Assembly: GCA_000333855.2 (NCBI GenBank)
Contig: CM007319.1
Location: 1,614,636 to 1,678,635 of the forward strand
Direction of reading: 5' to 3'
Source: Endotrypanum monterogeii
Taxonomy: Eukaryota; Euglenozoa; Kinetoplastea; Trypanosomatida; Trypanosomatidae
DNA length: 64,000 bases
Positions 28,927 through 39,200 of the stretch are shown here, one piece after another; the stretch's first letter is position 1; every line of letters begins with the position of its first letter. Below the pieces are notes generated by a model. It saw only the letters and a list, made by a program, of their open reading frames with translations, was not told the origin of the DNA and did no database searches. The position numbers were made by a program, and so were the translations under genes.

Positions 28927-29850
28927 GCGTAGGACGCGCGCTACGTGAACCCGGAACATCCGCATGACTCCACCTACTACATGAAGTGTATTGGCGGGGG
29001 TATTGTTGCCTGCGGTGCCACCCACACCGCCGTGTGCCCTCTCGACGTTGTGAAGTGCAATATGCAGGTGAGCCCCGAGAAGTTCAAGTCGCTCGGCCAG
29101 GGGCTGGGCCTGATCATGAAGGAGGAGGGCTTCGGCGCCAACGGCCTGTTTAAGGGCTGGCTGCCCACATTTTGCGGCTACTCCGCGCAGGGTGCGTTCA
29201 AGTTTGGCCTCTACGAGTACTTCAAGGACTTCTACGCGAACATGGCGGGTCAGGAGTGTGCGAAGAAGTACGAGGGTCTCATTTGGCTGGCCGGCTCTGC
29301 CTCTGCAGAGTTTTTCGCGGACATGGCTCTGTGTCCTTTCGAGATGACCAAGGTGAAGGTGCAGACGTCGCCGAAGGGCGCCTTCCCGACTGGCATGCTC
29401 GCAGCCATGAGCCTCATGCGCGCCGATCCCTCTTCGGGCTTCCCCTTGAAGTCACTGGTGCCGCTGTGGTGCCGTCAGATCCCGTACACGATGGCGAAGT
29501 TCTTCTTCTTTGAGAAGGTCGTGCGCTTCTTCTACCACTACGTCTTCACCAAGCCGAAGGAGCAGTACAGCAAGACCACGCAGCTGTCCATTACCTTCGC
29601 GTCGGGCTATATTGCCGGAGTTATCTGCGCGATCGTCTCACACCCCGCTGATACTCTCGTTTCTTCCCGCGGCAAGGCAAGCAACGCTGGCAAGTCCTAT
29701 GGCCAGATCGCCAAGGATATGGGCTACATGAACGTCTGCACAAAGGGACTTGGAACACGCATTCTGATGATCGGTACGCTGACGGGTCTGCAGTGGTGGA
29801 TCTACGACTCATACAAGACCGCCCTCGGCATGAGCACCCGTGGCAACTGA
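28927..29850 (+). pseudogene. Mitochondrial phosphate carrier, copy 1, with nonsense codon near the start
   Basis: The body is almost identical to the intact copy at 31747-32709, but the codon matching Trp8 is TAG (28930-28932) instead of TGG, and the seven codons before it are replaced by unrelated sequence. An ATG at 28897 is in frame but meets this TAG after 11 codons. The first in-frame ATG after the stop is 28981, giving a 289-residue protein starting MKCIGGGIVACG. That form would keep all six membrane spans and all three carrier signature motifs (PLDVVK, PFEMTK, PADTLV), losing only the short N-terminal lead. The first ATG after the likely acceptor (28964) opens a six-codon ORF whose TGA overlaps ATG 28981. 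The C-terminus also differs: STRGN instead of the Gly/Ser-rich GTSGGSSGSAKK. It may be a dying copy or an N-terminally shortened isoform; the undamaged reading frame over 289 codons favours recent origin or continued use. Confidence 0.75.
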
Positions 29851-29974
29851 GCCTGGGAGATGATCTATGTTGTCTTCGCTTCTATAACGTGCACATGATG
29901 CGGCAGCCGAACTCGAGAGAGCACGACAGTCTAACGCCTATGATATCGCTTCGCGTCCGCGCACATATATATGT

Positions 29975-29994
29975 CTGTGTGTGTGTGTGTGTGT
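29975..29994. repeat. GT microsatellite
   Basis: About ten GT units downstream of phosphate-carrier copy 1. Confidence 0.85.
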
Positions 29995-30768
29995 TGTTTC
30001 CTGGAGCAATCCAAAAAAACATGCGAGGATGGCAACGGACCCTAAGAAGAATGCTGCGACGCTGCAGACGATACCAAACAAGAAGATGTGTTTAGCGAAG
30101 GAAGGGAATAGGCTGCATTTTCGCCTCTCCCCCCCCCTTCCTCTCCTGCGTGAGGGGCTCTCGAGTGTCACGAGCTTTGCCCTTGCCCCCTCTTTCCCTT
30201 CTAGAGGATTGAACGCATCTGATATTCTCTCCTCACTCATACTGTGTACGCAAGAACATATAATAAATTATATATTCATTTCTATATTCATCTGTACTTA
30301 TGTACTCTAGGCTGGCAGTAGTCGACTTCATTTGTTTATCGGTTTCATTTCTCAATCCCTCCTCCCTCCGCTATATATATATTCCTATTCATGCATGTGT
30401 ACGATAGTTTTCTCTGTTTCCAGTACATTCCATTTCTGCTTTTTGAGAGGGTCCTTCGAGTTATGATAAAGATGCCCCCTCGATAGAAAAAGAAAATGCG
30501 ATATTCACTGCGTGCAGCGAGAGACGGAGAGACCAGCATCATCAAGCTATCCGGCCACACGACTCACTTTGCACGATTGTTTTCCTTATGGTTGCCTTTC
30601 TACTTTTCTTGAATGCTGCAGTGTTCTCCGTCGCACCATCATCATCACTTCACGCTGGCATTGATGACAGGCAGCAACGAAACAGAATCCCTCGGACTTC
30701 CCCCCCCCATCGCCCCCAACACACACACACACACGCACACGCGAGAACCACAAATTGGAGGGGGTGAA

Positions 30769-30789
30769 TATATATATATATATATATAT
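30769..30789. repeat. TA microsatellite
   Basis: About ten TA units, 45 bases after a CA repeat (30719-30740). Confidence 0.85.
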
Positions 30790-31676
30790 GTACAATTTTG
30801 TTTTATATGCGTCCCTTTGGGGGGAGGGGAGGGGGAGGGTACCGTTTGTATGACGCTTACTGTCTCTATTGTTATAAGTAACCTCTTTTTTTGTTTGTTT
30901 GCGGGAAGTCTGTGTGTGGGGGGGGGGGCACAGGGACGCAGTGTTTCGACGATTATTCGCCCTTTTGTCTGTATGACTACAGCCGTGTCCCTTTGCCTCC
31001 CTTCATCGCCGCCGCCTCTTTTTCCCTTTGGCTTATATATTACTTATATCTATCATCACCTTCTGGAACAATTGCGCGGTTCCTTCACTCACTTTGTGCC
31101 GTGAAGAGCTATCCTCGTCTTCCTCTGCTCTGGTGACTAAGTTTCCTTTAGCCGACGGGTGTGCCGCTTTTTTTAATGCATAACCCTGGGTAGCTTTTCA
31201 GTGTTTCAAAGTCACACACACAAAAAAAGCGCAACTGGGAAGAAAATCAAGGGTTCCCCTGACAGTGACAAACGCCCAATCCGAAATGCAATTCTCGTCG
31301 GACTAGTCCGTAAGCCATAGTAGATGGAAGGCTCTCCAAGTTTTTTTTCTCACACAGTCATCTGTGTTTAGTCAAAAGCAGTGCCTCCTGGGACATTACC
31401 AAGGTGGGCATGTGTAGGGGAGAGAAAATATAGTTCGGCATTGACGGAGAGATTCTGACTTTACGGGTAACACTAATGCACCAACTTCCTCCTTCTTTAT
31501 CGCTTCAATACCCATCCCTCATCACTTCTCCTCCATCGCCTCCGCCCCCCCCCCCACCACACACACTCTCGAAACATACACACCTTATGCGCACCCGCTT
31601 ACCCTCTGACATGAACTGATCACCTCACAAGCCACTAGCTTTCTGCCTCTACCAACCCAATATCCTTTCTACATCC

Positions 31677-31733
31677 ATCTTTTTTTTAACTTCCGGCCCT
31701 GCTCATCCACTTTATATCACCAACCGAATTCAG
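31677..31733 (+). promoter_or_regulatory. Predicted spliced-leader acceptor of phosphate-carrier copy 2
   Basis: A T/C-rich stretch ends in ACCGAATTCAG, with AG at 31732-31733, 13 bases before the ATG. Confidence 0.6.
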
Positions 31734-31746
31734 ATTCGTCGCAACA

Positions 31747-32709
31747 ATGGCCGCTCAGACTAAGGCGTGGGACGCGCGCTACGTGAACCCGGAACATCCG
31801 CATGACTCCACCTACTACATGAAGTGTATTGGCGGGGGTATTGTTGCCTGCGGTGCCACCCACACCGCCGTGTGCCCTCTCGACGTCGTGAAGTGCAATA
31901 TGCAGGTGAGCCCCGAGAAGTTCAAGTCGCTCGGCCAGGGGCTGGGCCTGATCATGAAGGAGGAGGGCTTCGGCGCCAACGGCCTGTTTAAGGGCTGGCT
32001 GCCCACATTTTGCGGCTACTCCGCGCAGGGTGCGTTCAAGTTTGGCCTCTACGAGTACTTCAAGGACTTCTACGCGAACATGGCGGGTCAGGAGTGTGCG
32101 AAGAAGTACGAGGGTCTCATTTGGCTGGCCGGCTCTGCCTCTGCAGAGTTTTTCGCGGACATGGCTCTGTGTCCTTTCGAGATGACCAAGGTGAAGGTGC
32201 AGACGTCGCCGAAGGGCGCCTTCCCGACTGGCATGCTCGCAGCCATGAGCCTCATGCGCGCCGATCCCTCTTCGGGCTTCCCCTTGAAGTCACTGGTGCC
32301 GCTGTGGTGCCGTCAGATCCCGTACACGATGGCGAAGTTCTTCTTCTTTGAGAAGGTCGTGCGCTTCTTCTACCACTACGTCTTCACCAAGCCGAAGGAG
32401 CAGTACAGCAAGACCACGCAGCTGTCCATTACCTTCGCGTCGGGCTATATTGCCGGAGTTATCTGCGCGATCGTCTCACACCCCGCTGATACTCTCGTTT
32501 CTTCCCGCGGCAAGGCAAGCAACGCTGGCAAGTCCTATGGCCAGATCGCCAAGGATATGGGCTACATGAACGTCTGCACAAAGGGACTTGGAACACGCAT
32601 TCTGATGATCGGTACGCTGACGGGTCTGCAGTGGTGGATCTACGACTCATACAAGACCGCCCTCGGCATGGGCACCAGCGGTGGTAGCAGTGGCAGCGCT
32701 AAGAAGTAA
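31747..32709 (+). CDS. Mitochondrial phosphate carrier (SLC25A3-type), intact copy
   Basis: 320 residues. Mitochondrial carrier family protein of the inner membrane; the phosphate branch imports inorganic phosphate with protons for ATP synthesis. Three tandem repeats of about 100 residues carry the signature PX[DE]XX[KR]: PLDVVK (repeat 1), PFEMTK (repeat 2) and PADTLV (repeat 3, degenerate as in phosphate carriers). Branch-typical text includes YYMKCIGGGIVACGATHT, KGWLPTFCGYSAQGAFKFGL and YEYFKDFY. The N-terminus MAAQTKAWDARYVNPEHP is short with no long presequence; the C-terminus is Gly/Ser-rich ending AKK. A near-identical copy with a nonsense codon lies 2838 bases upstream. From memory, the T. 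brucei counterparts of this gene and of the TAX-1 gene are also close together, so the neighbourhood may be conserved. Confidence 0.95.
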   Translation: MAAQTKAWDARYVNPEHPHDSTYYMKCIGGGIVACGATHTAVCPLDVVKCNMQVSPEKFKSLGQGLGLIMKEEGFGANGLFKGWLPTFCGYSAQGAFKFGLYEYFKDFYANMAGQECAKKYEGLIWLAGSASAEFFADMALCPFEMTKVKVQTSPKGAFPTGMLAAMSLMRADPSSGFPLKSLVPLWCRQIPYTMAKFFFFEKVVRFFYHYVFTKPKEQYSKTTQLSITFASGYIAGVICAIVSHPADTLVSSRGKASNAGKSYGQIAKDMGYMNVCTKGLGTRILMIGTLTGLQWWIYDSYKTALGMGTSGGSSGSAKK

Positions 32710-33393
32710 TGATACTTTCCGATGTCTGGGAACAAAATGAAAAAAAAGGAAAAATGTGAAAGTGCAATCCTGAGTGTGTGTGTGTAGGTTGATGTTGAAG
32801 TTCACAGGCATGCTCCTCGATATATGGGAGCTTGATCTGTGGCGATCTTACACTCTTTTGAGCCCACTCGACGCTCTAGCGGAGGATGTGAAGAAAGGTC
32901 TGAGAGGGAAGGAGACTGGATGTGAACTGAGATGTAGGCTTTCACATCCTCTTTGTTTTTTTTTCCCCTTCACTGGCTGCTTGATCTCCCTCTTCTATGG
33001 CTCTCGATGATATCTGTCATTGTTTGTTTCGTTTGTCTCTGTGCATGGTGGGGAATAGACGAAAGGCAGGTACTGAGAGATTCTAGTAGCGGCTTCGCAC
33101 CACCCTACTCACCTCATTCTCACCCCACATCTCTTTTTATTCTGGTGAATGACTGTCATTCCGTGGTAGACCTATGGTGATGTCAAGAGTTTTCTCCGGT
33201 TTGTTTGTTTGTCTTTTTTTTTATTATTATTTTACCCTTTTCTTAATGTATGTAATGACTCTCTCCCTCGCTCCTTCCTATTTTCCATTCGGGAACGCTT
33301 TTGCTCTCTGTGGAAGACCTCATGAACGGCAAAGCAAGGATACTGCCAAAAAAAAAAAAAAGAATGAGAGTGATACGGATGAGTCAACACTAT

Positions 33394-33418
33394 TGTGTGT
33401 GTGTGTGTGTGTGTGTGT
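33394..33418. repeat. GT microsatellite
   Basis: About twelve GT units in the long spacer after phosphate-carrier copy 2. Confidence 0.85.
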
Positions 33419-34519
33419 ATGAATAGAAGGAGATAAGAAAATGTCGTCAGACGCACCTCTTTTTTTTTTTTTCAATAGGGGGGGGGGGTAGACAACTACA
33501 CAGAAATGAAAAAGAAAAAGCACAAACGCGTAACCGGTAGATAGGGCATACAGTTTTATCTGTGACACATATTCTGGGAGAAAATGGAGTCACTCAAGAA
33601 CACCTGATCGGACATTCAGCCGTGTCTGTTTTTGTTTTGTTTTCCTTTTATAAGCTACGTTCATGGGGGACTGTATGATGTAGCGGAGATTTGGTGAAAT
33701 TACTCCCATTGCCCGTTGCTTACGGCCCCAATCCGTTAGAAAAGAAGATTTTTTTTTTTCTTCTGTGCGTGTGTGTATTAGTTGTTTCATTTCTCTCTCG
33801 GGGTTTGCCTACCTTTTCTTGCAGTCGACAAAGAAGACAAAAGCAGATGGAAGAATACACCGCTCGTGGAAACAGCGCGAACAAGTTAGGTGAAAGAAAA
33901 ACAAAATGGAAGGCAATGAGGGGACTTTGAACGGAATGGAAAGGGGAAAGCCTGTTTTTTTTTCTCCTCTTGCCGTTGGAGGCGTTGATTGTGTATTACG
34001 TTTCAGCCCGACCCCACCCCACAACACCACACCCAGGAAATGAAGGCGGAAGAAGAGAAACGAATGAGTAGAGGAACGAAGACATGTCCCAACGCCTCTT
34101 CTAACGGCTTCGGCGCTGCCTTCGCGCACCGACTCAGTTTCAGATTTATTTACTAGGGTCTCCTACCGTCAGCTCCTGCGTCATGATAAAATAGTACAGC
34201 AGCAGAGACTAACAATAAAAGAGTCACCCTGCGGGGAGGCGGTAGCAATTGATATCTATTTTTCCCCCGAATGCACTCGCGTTTCGCATACATTCTAGTC
34301 TCCAAATGCGACCCCTGTGACAGGCTGATGGGTCTCTCTTACCCATTCCTCCTTTATTCATTTCCGGGTGATGCTCAAAATGGTCTACTTCTCTCACCGC
34401 AGGAAAGGTGGCCCGGCGGTCCCTCCGCTGATCTCTCTGACTTCGCCTTTTACCTCACAGTCCTCAAGTTTTTTTTGTTTTTAAAGCAGCCGACCTTCCC
34501 TCCCTCATTCCCCCCCCCC

Positions 34520-34546
34520 ATACACACACACACACACACACACACA
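34520..34546. repeat. CA microsatellite
   Basis: About thirteen CA units directly after a C-run. Confidence 0.85.
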
Positions 34547-35480
34547 TCCTGGGTGTGTTTATTGTAGTGCGCGGGTCTCTGGGGGTCCTCCCTGGCAGGT
34601 CCGGTAATAAAAATGCTCCCCTCTTTTTTTGTTGTTGAATTGAGGTCTTCCTCTGTATATCATTGCTCGAATGAGCAGGGGGGAGGGAGGGAAGGTGGCA
34701 CGGAAAGAGAGAGGGAGGGAGGCGGGGTAGAAGTAACCAGATAGAAAGAAGAGCCCACGCGTACATAGCACACTCGGGACCCTTGTCTCCTCTAGCAGAA
34801 ATACAGACCCACCTCTTGGTGTGATAGCGGAATATAATGTGATGCTTATTTGTTTGTTTGTCCAACCCCCCCCCTCCACACACACACACACACACCTCGA
34901 AAAGAAAAAAAAAGATGAAAAAGAAAAAATGACTGGACAGGAGAAACTAATACAAGGAAAGGCACTCACAGTAAAGGGAGGCACACACCCAATCCTCTCC
35001 CTTTCGGCTGCGCCACGCCAGCCTATTCGCCTACGCTACGCGGTGTAGCTGTAAATAAATCAGGAGTGCAATGCAGTGCCGTCTTAAATGTTGCGCGATG
35101 CATGGCACATATTTATCCTCTGCTGAAATACGGTGTCTCCTGCTGGTCATTACCCTCTCCCTCACCTGCTCCTTCGCCCGGTAATAACTTCTCACATCCT
35201 TTTAAAAAATGTTCTTGTTTATTCTTTCTCGTACCTTACACATCCCTATTGGAACCACAAACACCGTCGCATAGAGCACGCGCTGTCGCGTTGAGAAGAT
35301 ACTAATAATATTTAAAAAGGATACAATATCGCTTGCTTCTTCTATTACATTATACGTTACCTCCTCCACGCACTTGATCTGAAGAGAAGTCTTTCATTCC
35401 TCTTCCGTTTGTCTCGCGGCCCCGCCCTCGTAACACTCAAAAGAGAATGACCTCTACAGGCTCAGGAAGAAATACATATA

Positions 35481-35506
35481 TCCCTTCTTTTTTTTTCCTG
35501 TCACAG
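35481..35506 (+). promoter_or_regulatory. Predicted spliced-leader acceptor
   Basis: TCCCTTCTTTTTTTTTCCTG followed by TCACAG, with AG at 35505-35506, lies 13 bases before the ATG at 35520. This supports the next open frame as a real gene. Confidence 0.65.
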
Positions 35507-35519
35507 TGGAGCGTACTTC

Positions 35520-36218
35520 ATGAGCACGTCGGACAAAGAAGATTTTCTCTCTGAAGCCGAGTCGTACGCGCTTTGGGGTGAGCGCATTCGCCTCCTTTTT
35601 AGCGGCCCACCGTCTTTCCTTGAAGTCAGTCTTGAGCAAAATCCTTTCGAACGACACTCCTGTTGTGTTCCAGACCGTCTTACCCATGTCGACTCTCTTG
35701 CAGCGCCGTCGTCTCCCTCTGAATCGAATGTGGTTATACCACCCCTAACAACGATGAACCCTGAGGTAGTGACGCCTTTAAGATCCTCCAGGTCCCACCC
35801 CGAAGAAGAACTCTTTCCCTCCTGTTTCTACGCCCGTCTTCTTCACGCACAGGACGCAGGCTGGAGAGTGCCGTCTGCAGCCCAAGTTGGGAACACACGT
35901 GTTTCGACTCTCATGCAGACCCATCATCCGCGAGTCAACGAGGGTGAAACGGAAGGACGCCTTGCTAAGCGACTTCGTGCGCGGACAGCACTGGAACACG
36001 CACGCCTTCAGCGGCTGAAGGATGCAGGCCCCAGTGTAATTGCGTCTCCTTTTTACGATCCAAAGGTAGAGAAGATACAGGCGCAGCTGCACTCAGAATT
36101 GACTTCTTTTTTGCTTGAAGTCCGCCAGAAAAACATCGCCTCTCTGCGACTGCGCCATCAGCTACAGCGCAGTCACGTCGTGCACGCTCGACTCCAGAAT
36201 GTAAACACTTTTTCCTAG
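35520..36218 (+). CDS. Hypothetical protein, helical C-terminus
   Basis: 232 residues, family not recognised. Residues 1-90 are acidic and Ser/Pro-rich (MSTSDKEDFLSEAESYALWG). Residues 95-135 hold a more ordered patch (SCFYARLLHAQDAGWRVPSA). From about 140 to the end the chain is Arg/Leu/Gln-rich and likely a long helix or coiled coil (AKRLRARTALEHARLQRLKD; LRLRHQLQRSHVVHARLQN). There is no signal peptide or membrane segment. A strong pyrimidine-AG acceptor 13 bases upstream and balanced codon use make it a credible gene. The layout would suit a cytoskeletal or flagellar coiled-coil protein, but that is only a guess. Confidence 0.7.
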   Translation: MSTSDKEDFLSEAESYALWGERIRLLFSGPPSFLEVSLEQNPFERHSCCVPDRLTHVDSLAAPSSPSESNVVIPPLTTMNPEVVTPLRSSRSHPEEELFPSCFYARLLHAQDAGWRVPSAAQVGNTRVSTLMQTHHPRVNEGETEGRLAKRLRARTALEHARLQRLKDAGPSVIASPFYDPKVEKIQAQLHSELTSFLLEVRQKNIASLRLRHQLQRSHVVHARLQNVNTFS

Positions 36219-39200
36219 TCATCATCCTACATCGGGCTCATTTTTTTTTCCTTGGTGTGCTTGCGTGTGTGTCTGTATCCTTTGAAAAAGGGGGGGGTAG
36301 TTATATTGTTCTCGGAATGTGTACTACTCGTGTTTTATACAAAAATGGCGCTGTACTCTGACCCTTCTTATTCTCAATTTAACCGGCATTTCACAGACAT
36401 TTCCCTGGCCCTGGCCCTCTCATCGAGCTGCATATCTACCCACAGCTCTACAGATACACCGAGCTTGTCTCATCTCCTACAGGGTGCTACACCCGTTTAT
36501 CCCTCTCCGTCTCGACGCCATTCACATCCACCTACCTCTTCGCTCTAACTCCGCTTCTCTCAAAACACATTCCTTTTTTTTTTTCTGGGGGGATGGGGTT
36601 TCTCGATCACCGACGGCCCACGTTCTCTCCACGGACAAACGTCGTTTTCATGCGTGAACAATGCGTACGCATACACACACGCATACACACACATACACAC
36701 TGCACCGAGACGACTACTTTTCTTTTCCCGTCAAGTAAAACATCAATTGCGACACACAACAAAACGCCCCTCTTCCTTTTCATTCATTTGTCTCCTTGCG
36801 CATGTGTTTTTTCCTCATAATAGGTTGATTTTCTTCCCTTTACCCCTGCGCTCCTCCTCCTCATCCACTAGACATACGACTTTACTTCGGTGTGGTACTG
36901 CCCTTCTCCCTCCTCCACTTTCTTTCTTTTGTGTCAACATCGATTGTTGCGACTGCCGCACCCAGCTCGTCTTCGAACAGCAAGCGAAAAAAAAAAAGCA
37001 GAAAAGAGAAAAGGTGCATATTTGAAGCATCAGTAGTTACGGGAGTGGCTGCAAGAGTACGTCAGGTATAGGAAAAAAAAATAATGTATTATATATATAT
37101 ATATACCTGAATACTCACCTCACGCAAGCAGAAGCGTAAGTCACACTTCCGAGTAGCACCAGACGAATAGCTCTTTGAGAAAGCGTTTACATACACTTGC
37201 TTTTTCTTGTGCACTTTCCCTCCCCTATTCACCCCTACTATTCCAACGCTTTTTTGTGCTTTTCTGGTCAACTCCTCGACCTCCTCTACCTCTTCGACTT
37301 CCCTTCTAGTCTCTGAAAACACGTCTCGTGGTAGATATTTTTAAACTCTAGCTTTCTCCGAGTTTTCCTTCCCGTTCTCCGTCCCTCCACTCACTCCCTT
37401 TTTCGCCTTTCCCTCTTCTCCCCCTCCACTTCCCCTTGGCGCTCTTGTGACGCGAGTTTCTTTTTTTTTTTTTTTAAGGTCTTTCTTGTTATTGTCTACA
37501 TCGTTTCTCCTGTGTCGCTGATTCTCTCTCTTTTGGAGGTGTAGAGAAACCTTTGGCGCTACCTCTCGTGGTTCTCAAGAACGGATCACGCCCCGTCCCC
37601 TCCCCCATCTCTCCTTCTCTTTTTCTGACTCTGTGTACAACCTACCCTTCCTCTCCGTTCTGATTTTTTTTTTCCCCTCTTCCTCCTGTGCGCGTTTTCC
37701 CCTTTTTTTATATGGCCCGGTAGTTTGGCTTTTCCTTTGTTTTTTTTTCCTCCGGTTAGTTACGCCTCATCTTTTTTTTTATTATTGAGTCTCTTCATCG
37801 GTAATCACATCAAGCCCTGACACCCCCACGGTTCACTGAATCCCTTTGTTTTTTTTCTCCATCCTTTACACGAGCGAGCTTTTTTTTGTTTATTTCATCT
37901 CAGTGTTTCCTGGTTGGTGCCTGTGTCGAGTGGGATTTCTGTCGTTCGTACACAACACCTCTGTCTCGGTGCACGTTCAAGTGTGGTGTGACTTTGTTAA
38001 CAATTTTTTTTTTTAAGTTGCAACGCGAGCTGTATAGAACGCGTCAATTCAAAGGTAAAGCAGAAAAAATATATAGATCCAACAAGAGAGTCACCAATCA
38101 TTTTGATTCATACACGGAGGCGGTGTGCTTCGAAAAGTGCAGACTCCATCGAACATTTTCTTCTCTCCTCCTTTTTTTTCCTCTCCCCGAGACAGCCACG
38201 GAGAAACTCCTTTACACGTGGTCGTTATTCACTTCCTCGTTATTTTCCTTTTTTCTGTCCTTCATCCCACTTAGTTTTGATCTCCCTTCTATCTACGCGC
38301 GCACGTGTGTCTGTGTATTTGGAAACGGAATTTATACACGCTACTCAACTTTTTTTTTTATTGGTCTGCGTGACAAAAGAGACCGTCCCTCATTTTTTTT
38401 TCCATCTCACACTCCGTGCGTACAGTGAGATCACCCTGGACCTCCGCAGCCACACGCCCACCTGTCGCGCTTCTATTCGCGCTGACCTTCACCGTAGAAG
38501 ACATAATTAAGTAAACGTGAAAGGAACGAACCAGTCGGCGTCAAACAAGGAAGTCTATACAAGTGCTCGATTATTATCTAGGCGCTTCCTTACTTCACGC
38601 TCGGCAGGATAAGAGATTTCCACCTTTTCCTTTCTCATCTCTTTCCCACTCGTACTTCAAATTATCACTGAAGCACAAACCGTTGCATAGATCGCCTTCT
38701 CTCTTTTTCCCCGTTTCTGTGGGCCCTCGGGAAGTGCGCGTGTCTTCGTGTGTGCGTCGATCGCTTCATGTTTTACCTCTATTTTTCCTAAAAAAAAAAA
38801 AAGAATTCCTGGTATTATTATTTCTGGTATTATTATTTTTGTTTTTTTTTTTACTCGCTTTTCTGTTTTGTTTGTGTGTGTGCGCTTTTTTCACTAATTT
38901 TTTTTTTTTTTACTCCCTTCATCGTTACTGTCTCAAATTTGTCGAATATCAAATTTCTGTTGTTGTTGTTTCCCCTCTCTCCTAATTATTTATTTTCCAC
39001 TTTTTTTTTTTGGTTCTCGTTGCTCGGTTATTTCTCTGCTACTCGTTGCCTCGCCATCTCCACGCCTTTGGCTAGTGTGTGTGTGTGCCAGTGCGCCTTG
39101 ACACCCTTGCTCACTTCATTAGCAGTGCGTCTCCGTGGGAACTTTTTTTCTATATTGTTTGTGTGCGTGAGTGAGTGTGTACACCCCCGCATTGTTTTTT

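Larger units (their letters stand above)
29851..31746. other. Spacer/UTR DNA between the two phosphate-carrier copies
   Basis: No supported gene and no visible similarity to the flank of the other copy. Contains GT (29975-29994), CA and TA (30719-30789) repeats, G-runs near 30820-30836 and 30919-30929, a C-run near 31546-31556, and the 12-base palindrome CGGACTAGTCCG at 31299-31310. Confidence 0.6.
32710..35519. other. Long spacer/UTR DNA (2.8 kb)
   Basis: No supported gene. A-run 33349-33361, GT repeat 33394-33418, T-run then G-run 33461-33488, CA repeat 34520-34546, C-run and CA repeat near 34866-34893. Open frames here are short and made of low-complexity sequence. Confidence 0.6.

Noticed and set aside
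31299..31310. 12-base palindrome CGGACTAGTCCG
   Set aside because: Too short and isolated to assign a role; expected by chance in a window of this size at a low but real rate.
37886..38428. 180-codon open frame in the pyrimidine-rich stretch
   Set aside because: Non-ATG start, overlapping frame of similar size, composition driven by T-runs.
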